Shown here: positions 24,531-33,836 of the stretch, one piece after another
Layout of the letters: every line of letters starts with the position of its first letter
How positions within the stretch are numbered: position 1 is the first letter of the stretch
From: Actinomadura flavalba DSM 45200
GTDB taxonomy: Bacteria; Actinomycetota; Actinomycetes; Streptosporangiales; Streptosporangiaceae
Reading direction: 5' to 3'
Length of the DNA stretch: 64,000 nucleotides
Assembly (NCBI RefSeq): GCF_000374305.1
Contig: NZ_KB894103.1
Location: forward strand, 1-64,000
The notes under the pieces: model-generated
What the model was told of the DNA's origin: nothing
The model's input: only the letters and a program-made list of their open reading frames with translations
Database searches by the model: none
Translations under genes and position numbers: made by a program

Positions 24531-26128
24531 CTCGCCGGATCGTGACCGCGGACGACGCCACGACGACGTCGCTGCTCAACTGCCTGGTGCGCGAGGTCTG
24601 CGTGCCCGACCGGCAGGTGTGGGCGGGCGGCGGGCGGCTCGTGCTGCGGCTGCCGCGCGCCGGGGTGCTGCTGCGGGCCGGGCTGGCGCGCCCGCCGGTC
24701 GGGCCGACGTACCGGCTGCGGGCGCCGGTGGAGGAGCGCCGCGCGGACGCGTGGATTCCGGCGGGCTGGGAACGCATCGCCGACCTGGCCGCCGGGGAAC
24801 TGGAGCTGGCGACGGGCCGCGCGAACCCCGAGTTCTCGGCGCAGGTCCGCGACAGCCACGCGGCGCTGCGCGCCATCCTGGCGGCGCGCGAGCAGACGGC
24901 GGAGGGCTCGGCGGACGCGTTCCTGGCGTCGGAGCAGTCGCTGGTGAGCGGGCACCGGTTCCATCCGGCGCCCAAGGCGCGGCAGGGCGCGCCGGGCGAG
25001 TGGCTGCCGTACGCGCCCGAGGCGCGGACGCGGTTCCGGCCGCGCTGGCTGGCCGTCCGCGCCGACGTGCTCGCCGAGGGCGGGGACGCGGCGGCGTTCG
25101 CGGAGCTGGAGGCGCTGGGGCCGTCCGTGCCGCCGGAGTACACGCTGCTTCCGGTGCATCCGTGGCAGTTCTCGCTGCTGTCCGGGCGTCCGCTGCTGCG
25201 GCGGGCGCTGGCGTCGGGGGGGGTGCGGGATCTCGGCACGGCGGGGCCGGAGGTGTTCCCGACCGCGTCCGTCCGGACCGTGTACGTCCCGTCGGCGGAC
25301 GTCTTCTGCAAGTTCAGCCTGGACGTGCGCATCACGAACTGCGTGCGCAAGAACTCCTGGTACGAGCTGGACGGTGCCGTTCATCTGAACCGGCTGCTCG
25401 GTGAGGTGTTCGCCGGTCATGACGGGGCCGCCCTGCTCGCGGAGCCCGCGTACCGGACCGTCGCGTTGGCCGACCGTGCGCTCTATGAGGGCTTCGGGGT
25501 GATCCTGCGGGAGGGTGTCCGGAATCTGCCGGGGACGCCGCTGCTCGCCGCCGCGCTCGCGGACCCGTACGGCACGGCGCTGTCCGCGCTGGCACCGCTG
25601 GCGACGCCCGAGGGCGCGGCGGCCTGGTGGGACGCCTACGCGCGGCTCGTGCTGCGTCCCGTCCTGGCCGCGTACCTCGACCACGGCGTCGTGCTCGAAC
25701 CGCACGTGCAGAACGTGCTGATGGTCATGGACTCGGGCGGTATGCCGGTGCGCGCGGTGTTCCGCGACCTGGAGGGCACCAAGCTCACCGCCGGGCGCTG
25801 GAACCTGGCGCACCTGCCCGCCGGGGTGCGCGACGCCCTCACCTACGACGCCGAGCGCGGCTGGAACCGCGTCGTGTACTGCCTGTTCGTCAACCACCTG
25901 ACCGAGGTCGCGGCGGCCGTCGCCGACCTGCACCCGACGCTGGAACGCGAGCTGTGGGGCACGGTGCGGCGCGAGCTGGACGCGTCGCCGCACGCCGACC
26001 GGCCGCAGGTGCGGGCGCTGCTGGCGGGCGTCCCGTTCCCCGCCAAGGCGAACCTGCGGGCCCGGTGGGCGCGCAGCGCCGACCGGGCCGCGACGTACGT
26101 CCCGGCGCGGAACCCGCTGGCGAACTAG
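24521..26128 (+). CDS. IucA/IucC-family (NIS) siderophore synthetase, canonical copy
   Basis: This 535-residue NIS synthetase has all main motifs: GHRFHPAPKARQG (HPxHPxxKxRxG type with Lys), LPVHPWQFSLL, PTASVRTVY, CKFSLDVRITN, VLEPHVQNVL and FRDLEGTK. GTG 24521 overlaps the upstream gene by 10 nt and has GGGACGGA before it. It is the last gene of the iron-box operon. Its TAG shares a CTAG with the stop of the convergent acyl-CoA ligase, leaving no room for a terminator. No exporter, hydroxylase or decarboxylase lies in the cluster. Confidence 0.92.
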   Translation: MLLTRRIVTADDATTTSLLNCLVREVCVPDRQVWAGGGRLVLRLPRAGVLLRAGLARPPVGPTYRLRAPVEERRADAWIPAGWERIADLAAGELELATGRANPEFSAQVRDSHAALRAILAAREQTAEGSADAFLASEQSLVSGHRFHPAPKARQGAPGEWLPYAPEARTRFRPRWLAVRADVLAEGGDAAAFAELEALGPSVPPEYTLLPVHPWQFSLLSGRPLLRRALASGGVRDLGTAGPEVFPTASVRTVYVPSADVFCKFSLDVRITNCVRKNSWYELDGAVHLNRLLGEVFAGHDGAALLAEPAYRTVALADRALYEGFGVILREGVRNLPGTPLLAAALADPYGTALSALAPLATPEGAAAWWDAYARLVLRPVLAAYLDHGVVLEPHVQNVLMVMDSGGMPVRAVFRDLEGTKLTAGRWNLAHLPAGVRDALTYDAERGWNRVVYCLFVNHLTEVAAAVADLHPTLERELWGTVRRELDASPHADRPQVRALLAGVPFPAKANLRARWARSADRAATYVPARNPLAN

Positions 26129-27726
26129 CCGCCGAGGGCCTTGGAACGGACCTTGCCCGTGCTGGTGCGGGGCAGTTCGTCCACGAACGTCACGTCGCGG
26201 GGCACCTTGTACCGCGCGAGGTTCTTCTTCACGTGCGCCCGGACGTCGTCCTCGGACAGGTCCGCGCCCTCGCGGCGGACGACGTGGGCGGCGAGCCGCT
26301 GGCCCCACTTCTCGTCGTCCACGCCGCGCACGGCGACATCGGCGATCTCGGGGTGGCGGCCGAGCAGATCCTCGACCTCGCCGGGGAAGACGTTCTCGCC
26401 GCCGGAGACGATCATGTCGTCGGCGCGGCCGTCGATGAACAGCCGGCCCGCGTCGTCGAAGTGCCCGAGGTCGCCGGTGCTGTAGAGGCCGTCGCGTTCG
26501 TCCTTGCTCCCGCCGCCGGTGTAGCCCGCGAAGTTCAGGCCGCCGCCGGTGTGGATCTCGCCGCTCTCGCCGGGCGGCAGCTCGCGGCCGTCCGGGTCGA
26601 GGATCTTGATGGTGAGGCGGAACGACGGGCGGCCCGCCGTGCCGGGCGCTTCGCGCAGGTCCCGCGGGGTCGAGATCGTGGCCCAGCCGGTCTCGGTGGC
26701 GCCGTAGACGTTGTGCAGGACGTCGCCGAACGCGTCCATGAACGCCTCCGACAGGTGCGGGTGCAGCGCCGAGCCGCCGCAGACGACGACGCGCAGCGAG
26801 GCCGGGCGCGGGCCGTCCGGCACGTCCAGCAGGCGGCGCAGCATGACCGGTACGGCGATGAGCGTCTCGGCGCGGAACCGGTCCAGGTCGCGCAGCGTGG
26901 CGGCCGGGTCGAAGCGGCGCCGCAGGACGAGCGGCGCGCCGAGGCCGAGACCGACGTTAAGGTAGGCGAAGCCGAGCACGTGGAACAGCGGCGGCGCGAT
27001 GACGATCGGCGCGCCGGAGCGGACCGGCACCCGCATGAGGTGGCTCGCGGCCGCGGGCAGCAGCGCGCCGAGCGAGATGTCGTGCTGGGCGCCCTTGGGC
27101 GTCCCGGTCGTGCCGGACGTCATGATGACGACCCGTCCGTGCCGTCCGGGACGCAGCGGCTCGGCGTCGGTGGCGGCCAGCTCGTCCAGCGTGGGCAGGG
27201 CGCCGCCGTCGTCGTCGTGCCAGGCGTGGACGCGGTCGCCGGTGTAGCCGGAGTCGTCCACGACGGCGTCGAACTCGGCGTCGTGGACGAGCAGCGTGAC
27301 GCCCTCGCGGCCGGCGACCTCGCCGAGCTGGGCGCCGGAGAAGTCGGTGTTGAGCAGCACGACGTCGGCGCCGGTGCGCGAACCGGCCAGGACGGCCTGC
27401 ACGAAGCCCCGGTGGTTGCGGGCCAGCACGCCGATGCGGTCGCCCGGCGCGACGCGGTCGCACAGCGCCGTCGCGAGCCCGGCGACGCTCGCCTCCAGCG
27501 AGGCGTGCGTGAGGGGGCCGCGCTCGTCGATCAGCGCGATGCGGCCCGGGAACCGCAGCGCGGACATCGCGCTCACGGTGCCGGGAACCGGGCCGAACCG
27601 CCAGTACTGGAGCGGGAGCCGCACCAGCCGGTCCGGCCGGACGGGCCGCAGCGCCCCGACCTCCGCGACGGCGCGCACCGCCCGCGTTCCCTGACCGGCC
27701 AACGTCCGGACACGCTCGAACGGCAC
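26125..27726 (-). CDS. AMP-dependent acyl-CoA synthetase/ligase
   Basis: This 533-residue ANL-superfamily enzyme has P-loop TSGTTGTPKGA, acyl-site NVYGATETGWA, YSTGDLGHF, hinge RADDMIVSGGENVFPGEVE and the terminal catalytic Lys in RTSTGKVRSKAL. It probably makes acyl- or aryl-CoA. Its N-terminal extension and start (MPFERVRTLAG) resemble fatty-acid FadD-type ligases. GAGGAG lies 7 nt before the GTG. It converges on the siderophore operon with overlapping stop codons. It could load an acyl or aryl part of the siderophore, but a separate lipid role is just as likely. Confidence 0.88.
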   Translation of the reverse strand: MPFERVRTLAGQGTRAVRAVAEVGALRPVRPDRLVRLPLQYWRFGPVPGTVSAMSALRFPGRIALIDERGPLTHASLEASVAGLATALCDRVAPGDRIGVLARNHRGFVQAVLAGSRTGADVVLLNTDFSGAQLGEVAGREGVTLLVHDAEFDAVVDDSGYTGDRVHAWHDDDGGALPTLDELAATDAEPLRPGRHGRVVIMTSGTTGTPKGAQHDISLGALLPAAASHLMRVPVRSGAPIVIAPPLFHVLGFAYLNVGLGLGAPLVLRRRFDPAATLRDLDRFRAETLIAVPVMLRRLLDVPDGPRPASLRVVVCGGSALHPHLSEAFMDAFGDVLHNVYGATETGWATISTPRDLREAPGTAGRPSFRLTIKILDPDGRELPPGESGEIHTGGGLNFAGYTGGGSKDERDGLYSTGDLGHFDDAGRLFIDGRADDMIVSGGENVFPGEVEDLLGRHPEIADVAVRGVDDEKWGQRLAAHVVRREGADLSEDDVRAHVKKNLARYKVPRDVTFVDELPRTSTGKVRSKALGG

Positions 27727-27758
27727 GACTGCACTCCTCGCGTCGGGGGGCGGATCAA

Positions 27759-27789
27759 CGACATACCCGGCTCATCACCAGATATGTCG
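27759..27789. promoter_or_regulatory. Inverted repeat upstream of the acyl-CoA ligase
   Basis: CGACATA (27759-27765) and TATGTCG (27783-27789) form a 7-bp dyad with a 17-nt spacer, 33 nt before the ligase start, in an otherwise empty 85-nt gap. The spacing suits a dimeric repressor such as TetR or GntR. No cognate regulator is adjacent. Confidence 0.35.
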
Positions 27790-27811
27790 CGTCACCGCCG
27801 GACGCGCCGCG

Positions 27812-28105
27812 TCAGCGGGTGGCCATGCAGATGCGCGCGAGGTCGTTCAGCGCCTCGGCGCGGCGTTCGTCCAGGGTGCGGGAGTCGTCCGGGGCGGCTT
27901 CGGCGAGGGTGTCGATGACCAGGGAGAACAGCGGCCACTCGGCGGGCGAGATGGCGCCCTGGAAGTCGACGTCGCCGGAGTCGAGGTCGTCCAGGTCGAG
28001 GTTGCGGGCGAAGGTGGCCAGCGCGGCCTCGGCCGCGACGACGCCGATGCGCAGGGCCAGCGCGGCGGGTTCGCGGTCGAGGGGAAGGGCCGTGCTAGAA
28101 CTCAT
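27812..28105 (-). CDS. Small acidic hypothetical protein, probably leaderless
   Basis: The product is 97 residues, mostly helical and acidic (RNLDLDDLDSGDVDF, AEAAPDDSRTLDERRAEAL). I do not recognise a family. ATG 28105 is preferred: the sequence TATGTT lies 7 nt before it on the minus strand, so the transcript would start at or next to the A of ATG, and there is no Shine-Dalgarno. Starts at 28126 and 28117 are in frame but would lie inside that -10. It sits between the ligase and the methyltransferase, all on the minus strand. Confidence 0.65.
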   Translation of the reverse strand: MSSSTALPLDREPAALALRIGVVAAEAALATFARNLDLDDLDSGDVDFQGAISPAEWPLFSLVIDTLAEAAPDDSRTLDERRAEALNDLARICMATR

Positions 28106-28168
28106 GTTCGACAACATAGAACACACGAGCGAGCGGAGTCGAACGTTCGCCCGAGAAGTTCACCCGTT

Positions 28169-28948
28169 TCACACCACGATCGCCTGAAGGTAGAGGTTGG
28201 TGTGGGTGAAGTGGATCTCGCCGCGCTCGCGCACCGGCCGCATGCCCGTCACCGGCCCGCCGTCCAGCTCGGCCGTCAGCTCGGCGCGGACGCGCGCCGC
28301 GTTCTCCTCGGACGTGCGCGCCATCGCCAGCCACGGCTCCAGCGGGCGGACGAACTCGAACCGCTCCGCCCGCTTCACCTCCGCGCCCGCCGCCTCGATC
28401 AGCTCGCGCAGCCGCGCCTCGGTCAGCAGCGCGCCGTGCGACGGGTCGCGCAGCCGCTCGATGCGGTCGGGGTCGCCGTCCAGGCCGTCCGGCCGGACGA
28501 TGTCCGCGACGATCAGCGCCGCGCCGGGCCGCCCCACCCGCGCCATCTCGGCCAGCATGGCGCCCGGGTCACCGACCTGGTGGGTGGAGAACCGCGTCAC
28601 GACCAGGGTGAACGACGCGTCCACGAACGGCAGCGCGGCGGCGTCGCCGTGCGTGAACGTGACGTTGGTGAGCCCGGCGCGGTCGGTGTCCCGCTTGCCC
28701 TGCGCCAGCATCGCGGGCGTGAGGTCGAGCGCCGTCACGTGCCGGACGCGCGGCGCGATGGCCCGCGCGACCAGGCCCGTACCGGCGGCGACCTCCAGCA
28801 CGACGTCGTCCAGGTCCAGCTCCGGCGCCGCGAACCGGACGAGCCGGTCCATGTGCCGCACGAACGCCAGATTCAGCTTCGGATCGACCACCGTCGCGGC
28901 CTGCTTGGAGAACTCCGCGATGATCTTCTCGTCGTGCGTCGCCGCCAC
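28169..28948 (-). CDS. Class I SAM-dependent methyltransferase
   Basis: This 259-residue methyltransferase has the SAM motif VLEVAAGTGLVARA (about residues 50-63), the acidic strand end VTALDLTPAML, motif II THGDAAALPF, and the post-motif VVTRFSTHQV. This is the UbiE/Methyltransf_11 type, acting on small molecules. The substrate cannot be told. It lies on the minus strand near the siderophore block but has its own 62-nt upstream gap. A link to siderophore tailoring is only positional. Confidence 0.87.
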   Translation of the reverse strand: MAATHDEKIIAEFSKQAATVVDPKLNLAFVRHMDRLVRFAAPELDLDDVVLEVAAGTGLVARAIAPRVRHVTALDLTPAMLAQGKRDTDRAGLTNVTFTHGDAAALPFVDASFTLVVTRFSTHQVGDPGAMLAEMARVGRPGAALIVADIVRPDGLDGDPDRIERLRDPSHGALLTEARLRELIEAAGAEVKRAERFEFVRPLEPWLAMARTSEENAARVRAELTAELDGGPVTGMRPVRERGEIHFTHTNLYLQAIVV

Positions 28949-29010
28949 GGGCGCCTCCTCCGGGGGTGCTTGCCGGGATCATCCCCGAATCGGGTCGCCC
29001 TGACCAGCCC

Positions 29011-30393
29011 TCAACCCGTCGGTGTGAGCTGGAGTTCGGCGCTGCCCGGCCCGGCCAGCAGGCCGCTCACGAGCTGCGTGAGCGGCCCGCACCCGGTCAG
29101 CTCGGGCAACGTGAACGAGACGCTGAGGTCACGTTGGAAGGCCAGGTTCTCGCCCTGGGCCGTGATCGGAACCGGTCCCGCCGCGACGCACGTCTCCCCC
29201 ACGGCGATCGCGAAACCGAACAGTGTGACCTCCGTGACGCGCGCGGTCGCGGTGCCGCTCAGCTTCGTCAGGGGTGACGAATCCCGCTCGCCGGTCAGTT
29301 TGCCCGGCTGGAGGTGCAACCCGGCTGTCGAGGGGAGGAAGCCGAGGAGCTTGAAGTCGAAACGGGCCGGGTCGATGGTCAGTTCGCCTTCGAGCGAGAG
29401 CAACTTGTCGGTGACGGCGAGGCGCCCGGACACCTTCGCGTCGGCCGCCGGTGTGCGCAGCGTCGCCTTACCAACGGCCTTGTACGCGTCCGTCCTTTCC
29501 CAAGGCGTGCCCTCCCAGCCGATGCCGAAGGTCGCCAGCAGCGTGGGCGTCCCCGCCTTGGGCTTGCACCTGGCGGAGATGCCGGCCGACCCGACGGGCT
29601 CGCCCTCGGCGTCCAGCGCGCGGAGCTGAAGGAAGAGGCCGTCCACGTGCAGTTCGGTCGCTCCGAGCGCGGAACCCGCCTCCAGCCGGAACGTCACAGG
29701 GCTGGAGAACTCGGCGCCTCCCGACGCGGGCACGTCGAAGGTGGCGAGTGCCATCGCGGCGGAGTTGGTCCGCGACCAGTAACGCTGGTAAAGCGTGTTG
29801 TAGAGCCAGCCGGTGGCCCGGAGCCGGTGCGCGCCCTCGCGGGCCAGTGCCGCGGTCAGTTCCGCGCCGAGGCCGATGGTCGCCGAGAACGGAACCCGCT
29901 CATGGCTTTGGTAGATCGCGCTGGGGAAGTCTGCGTCGCTCCGGACGGTCACCTCCTGATCGCCGTACTTGGGGAACGGGCAGACGTAGACCTGGTCCAG
30001 GATGCCCGACGTCCCGTCCGGCGTCGTGAACGTGTACGGGTCGCTCGGCGCGGAGGTGTTGCCGTCGGCGTCACGGGCCGTGATGGTCACGGTCGCCTTG
30101 GTGCGCGGCGCCAGCCCCGTGATCTTGAACTCCCCCCACGGCACTCCGCTCACACTCGGGGCACGGCCGATCAGAGCACCGTCGCGGTAGACGTCGTAGC
30201 CGGTGACGCCCTGGTCGTCGGTGGACGGGCTCCACCGCAGGTCGGCCGTGCGCGGCGTGAGATAGGCCCAGACCCTGTCCGGCTTGCTCGGCGGATTCGA
30301 CGGTGCGGCGGCCGTGGCCGTGGCGGGGACGAGCGAACCCGCCAGTAGCAGAGCCAGCAAGACGACCAACCGTCGCAGCACCATGGACCGCAC
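29011..30393 (-). CDS. Secreted protein with fibronectin type III domain
   Basis: This 460-residue protein has a Sec signal peptide (hydrophobic LVVLLALLLAGSLVPATATAA, residues 9-29). A fibronectin type III domain follows at about 35-125 (KPDRVWAYLTPRTADLRWSPSTD... GLAPRTKATVTITARDADGN). After it comes a long beta-rich region without known motifs; four Cys could form two disulfides. It is likely exported and surface or extracellular; FN3 modules often sit in carbohydrate-active or adhesive proteins. The start is GTG 30393, with ATG 30384 as alternative. It is monocistronic. Confidence 0.8.
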   Translation of the reverse strand: MRSMVLRRLVVLLALLLAGSLVPATATAAAPSNPPSKPDRVWAYLTPRTADLRWSPSTDDQGVTGYDVYRDGALIGRAPSVSGVPWGEFKITGLAPRTKATVTITARDADGNTSAPSDPYTFTTPDGTSGILDQVYVCPFPKYGDQEVTVRSDADFPSAIYQSHERVPFSATIGLGAELTAALAREGAHRLRATGWLYNTLYQRYWSRTNSAAMALATFDVPASGGAEFSSPVTFRLEAGSALGATELHVDGLFLQLRALDAEGEPVGSAGISARCKPKAGTPTLLATFGIGWEGTPWERTDAYKAVGKATLRTPAADAKVSGRLAVTDKLLSLEGELTIDPARFDFKLLGFLPSTAGLHLQPGKLTGERDSSPLTKLSGTATARVTEVTLFGFAIAVGETCVAAGPVPITAQGENLAFQRDLSVSFTLPELTGCGPLTQLVSGLLAGPGSAELQLTPTG

Positions 30394-30515
30394 CCCGTTT
30401 CTCTTGTGGGCGCAGCATGTCCCGGGGCGGGAGTCATGGCCAGAGTCAGGGATGTATCCGCGCGCGAAGTGAGCGAAGTGGCCGTCGTCGCGCGCGTGCG
30501 GTGTTGAGATCGTGG

Positions 30516-33500
30516 TCAGATCGCCGGGACGGTGGTCAGGAGGGCTTCGAGGCCGGTGGCGTCCAGGAGGTCGACGGGGCGGACGGTGACGTTGGCGCGG
30601 ACGTAGTGGAAGGCCGCGCTGACGTGGGTGAGGGGGACGCCCGCCAGGCCGGACCAGGCCAGGCGGTAGGCGGCGAGCTGGACGGCGGCCGCGTCGGCGT
30701 CGGGGCCGGTGGGCGGGCGGCCGGTCTTCCAGTCGACGACGGTGTAGTGGCCGTCGGCGTCGCGGAAGACGGCGTCCATGCGGCCCCGGAGGAGGCGGTC
30801 GCCCAGCAGGGTCTCGAACGGGACCTCAACGTCGAGGGGTTCGCGGGACGCCCACTCCGACCGCTCGAACCGCTCCTTCAGGACGTCGATCTCGGTGCCC
30901 TCGGCGGTCTCGTCGGTCATGCCGGGGAGTTCGTCCAGGTCGAGGAGGCGCTGCTGGCCCCAGCGGGATTCGAGCCAGGTGTGGAACTCGGTGCCGCGCC
31001 GGGCGTAGGGCGCGGGCGGGCGGGGCATGGGGCGGCGGATCTGGCGGGCGAGCGCGGCCGGGTCGCGGGCGAGGGTCACCAGCGACGACACGGTCAGGTT
31101 CCCGGGCAGTTCGACGAGCAGGCCGTCGCCGCCGCGGCCCCGGTCGCGTTCGGCGAGCAGCAGTTCGACGTCGCGCGCCCACGCCGTCATGCGGGCGCGG
31201 TCGGCGTCGGCGAGGCCCGCGTCGCCCGCCCACGGGCGGGAACGGCCGAGCATCGCGTCCTCGACCATGCGGGCGGCGTCGACGATCGCGTCGTACCGGT
31301 CGCCGCCCTCGGGCGGCGGCGGCCACGCGCCCTCCTCGCCGCGTTCCAGCAGCGGGTTCGCTTCGTGCTCTTCGGGGGGCGGCGCCCAAATCAGGACGGT
31401 TCCGGCGCCTTCGAGGCAGACCGTGCGGATCTCGTCCAGGAAGGGGGAAGGGCCGAGAACGCGGCCGGACGTCCCCCACCGGAAGCCCGTCGCGATGAGC
31501 AGGCTCGACGCCCGCGTCACCGCGACGTAGGCGAGGCGGCGTTCCTCGCGCAGGTCGCGTTCGGTGCAGGCGGCGTCGAACGCGGCCAGGTCGTCCTTGT
31601 CGAGGCCGCGCAGCGGGGGCAGGTCGCGGTGGTCGCCGCGCAGCGGGAACGGCAGCACGCGCGGGTTCGCCGTCCACCGCGTCGCGTTCTGCGGCGGCGA
31701 CGGGAACACCGACCCCTTGGCGGGGGCGCCGTTGCGCTGCTCGGCCGACGCCAGCCCCGGCACGATCACGACCGGCCACTCCAGGCCCTTGGACGCGTGC
31801 ACGGTCAGCAGCTTGACGCTGTCGGTCTCGCCGACGCGTCCGGCCTCCAGCCCGAACTCCTCGGACTCGGCGGCCTTGAGGTAGGCCAGGAAGGCGCCGA
31901 GCGTGGGGTCCTCGGCGTCGCCGGCGAACGCGGCGGCGGCGCCGACGAAGGCGTCCAGGTCGGCGCGGGCGGTGACCGGGTCGAGGCCGGAGCGGGCGGC
32001 GACCTCGATGTCGAGCCCGAGCGCGCGTTCCACCTCGTGCACGAGGTCGGGCAACGGCAGCCCGGCCTGGGAGCGCAGCCCGCGCAGTTCGGCGGCGAGC
32101 CGCCGCAGCCGCCCGAACCCCTCCGGCGAGAACCCCTCGGCGGGACCGATGTCGTCCAGGGCGTCGACGAGGCTGCCCGTCTCCTGGTTCAGCTCGGTGA
32201 CGAGCTGCCGCAGCGGGTCAGCGTCGGCGGGGGCGTCGGCGGCGGGCGCCGCCGCGCCCTCGGGCGGGGTGATGTCGCGGGCGGCGTCGCGGGCCAGCTC
32301 GCGGGCGCGGCGGCCGAGCGCGACCAGGTCGCGCGGCCCGAGCCGCCAGCGCGGCCCGGTGAGCAGCCGGGCCAGCGACGCGCCCGCGCTCGGGTCGTGC
32401 ATGACGCGCAGCGTCGCGACGACGTCCTGCACCTCCGGGACGGTCAGCAGCCCGCCGAGCCCGACGACCTCGACGGGGACGCCGCGCGCCTCCAGCGCCC
32501 GCCGGATCAGCGGGAACTGCGAGCGTTTGCGGGCCAGCACCGCGACGTCGGAGTACCGCAGCGGCTCGGCGGCCTCCCCGCCGTCCGGCGCGACGCCCGG
32601 ATAGCCGGACATGAGGCCCTGGACGCGCAGCGCGATCGTCTCGGCCTCCTCCTCGACGGTCGTGAACAGCGCGCACTCGACGCGGCCGCGCCCCTCCCGG
32701 CCGGTGCCGGGGACGAGCACCGGCACCTCGGCGGTGTCGGCGCGCAGCTCGGCCTGCACCCGCGCCGCCGCGTGCAGCACGCGTTCCCCGTTGCGGAAGC
32801 TGCGCGAGAGCTGCCGCACCGGCGCCGGGTCGAGCGGGCGGTTCGCGGTCGCCTCGGCGCGCGGGAAGTCGTGGGCGAAGCGGCGCAGGTTGCCCGCGCT
32901 GGCGCCGCGCCACCCGTAGATCGACTGGCAGGGGTCACCGACGGCCGTGACCGGATGGCCGCCGGAGAACAGCGACCGCAGCAGGACGAGCTGCGCCTGG
33001 CTGGTGTCCTGGTACTCGTCGAGCAGCACGACCGAGAACCGCGACCGCTCGATCATCCCGACCTCGGTGTGCCGGAACGCGATCCGCGCCGACAGCGCCA
33101 TCTGGTCGCCGTGGTCCATGACCTCGCGGTCCTGCTTGGCGCGGCGGTACGCCTCGACGATCGGCAGGAGCTGTTCGCGCACGCCCTGCTTGGCGAGGAT
33201 GTCGCGCTGGGCCTTGAGCGGTTTGGGGACGTGGGCGTACTGCTCGTCCAGCCAGGTGCCGACGCGCCGCACGTCCTCGGTGGAGCGCAGGTGCTCGGAC
33301 AGGTCCCCGGCCAGTTCCATGACGGCCTTGGTGACGGTGTCGGGCGACCACTCGATCCGGTCCATGGGGCCGTCGTAGGCGTCCACGACGCGCGAGCAGA
33401 GCTGCCAGGCGACGGCGGGCGAGATCAGCCGCGTCGTCGGCTCCAGCGCCTCGCGCAGCGCGTGGTCACCGAAGAGGCGGGACGCGTAGGAGTGGTACGT

Positions 33501-33836
33501 CGAGACCATCGGCTCGCCGTCGAAGATCGCGTCGCCGCCGAGGCGTTCGGTGTCGGCGGCGGGCAGCGACTCCGCGAGCGTGTCGAGCCGTTTGCGGACG
33601 CGGATGCCCAGTTCGGCGGCGGCCTTGCGGGTGAACGTCAGGCCGAGCACGCGTTCGGGCCGCACGAACCCGTTCGCGACGAGCCACACCACGCGCGCGG
33701 CCATCGTCTCGCTCTTGCCCGACCCCGCCCCGGCCACGACGGCCATCGGCGCGAGCGGCGCGGCGATGACGGCGGCCTGCTCGGCGGTCGGCTCCGGAAC
33801 CCCCAGCAGGCGCGCCAGCTCCGCCGGAGTGATCAT
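30516..33836 (-). CDS. adnB: AdnB subunit of the AdnAB helicase-nuclease
   Basis: This 1106-residue protein has an N-terminal UvrD-like motor: Walker A GAGSGKS (36-42), VVLLDEYQDTSQAQ, GDPCQSIYGWRG, and LAYVAVTRASSLL. Its C-terminal RecB-type nuclease shows GRMDAVF, VVDWKTGRP and QLAAY. AdnA and AdnB form the mycobacterial-type heterodimer that resects double-strand ends; length and order match Rv3201c. The ATG overlaps the adnA stop by 4 nt (ATGA), so translation is coupled. A weak hairpin (30460-30467/30488-30495) just after the stop may terminate the message; the rest of 30394-30515 shows nothing. Confidence 0.93.
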   Translation of the reverse strand: MITPAELARLLGVPEPTAEQAAVIAAPLAPMAVVAGAGSGKSETMAARVVWLVANGFVRPERVLGLTFTRKAAAELGIRVRKRLDTLAESLPAADTERLGGDAIFDGEPMVSTYHSYASRLFGDHALREALEPTTRLISPAVAWQLCSRVVDAYDGPMDRIEWSPDTVTKAVMELAGDLSEHLRSTEDVRRVGTWLDEQYAHVPKPLKAQRDILAKQGVREQLLPIVEAYRRAKQDREVMDHGDQMALSARIAFRHTEVGMIERSRFSVVLLDEYQDTSQAQLVLLRSLFSGGHPVTAVGDPCQSIYGWRGASAGNLRRFAHDFPRAEATANRPLDPAPVRQLSRSFRNGERVLHAAARVQAELRADTAEVPVLVPGTGREGRGRVECALFTTVEEEAETIALRVQGLMSGYPGVAPDGGEAAEPLRYSDVAVLARKRSQFPLIRRALEARGVPVEVVGLGGLLTVPEVQDVVATLRVMHDPSAGASLARLLTGPRWRLGPRDLVALGRRARELARDAARDITPPEGAAAPAADAPADADPLRQLVTELNQETGSLVDALDDIGPAEGFSPEGFGRLRRLAAELRGLRSQAGLPLPDLVHEVERALGLDIEVAARSGLDPVTARADLDAFVGAAAAFAGDAEDPTLGAFLAYLKAAESEEFGLEAGRVGETDSVKLLTVHASKGLEWPVVIVPGLASAEQRNGAPAKGSVFPSPPQNATRWTANPRVLPFPLRGDHRDLPPLRGLDKDDLAAFDAACTERDLREERRLAYVAVTRASSLLIATGFRWGTSGRVLGPSPFLDEIRTVCLEGAGTVLIWAPPPEEHEANPLLERGEEGAWPPPPEGGDRYDAIVDAARMVEDAMLGRSRPWAGDAGLADADRARMTAWARDVELLLAERDRGRGGDGLLVELPGNLTVSSLVTLARDPAALARQIRRPMPRPPAPYARRGTEFHTWLESRWGQQRLLDLDELPGMTDETAEGTEIDVLKERFERSEWASREPLDVEVPFETLLGDRLLRGRMDAVFRDADGHYTVVDWKTGRPPTGPDADAAAVQLAAYRLAWSGLAGVPLTHVSAAFHYVRANVTVRPVDLLDATGLEALLTTVPAI

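Noticed and set aside
26125..28948. Ligase, small protein and methyltransferase as part of the siderophore operon
   Set aside because: They are on the opposite strand, lack an iron box, and have their own promoter regions; a link is possible but not supported beyond position.
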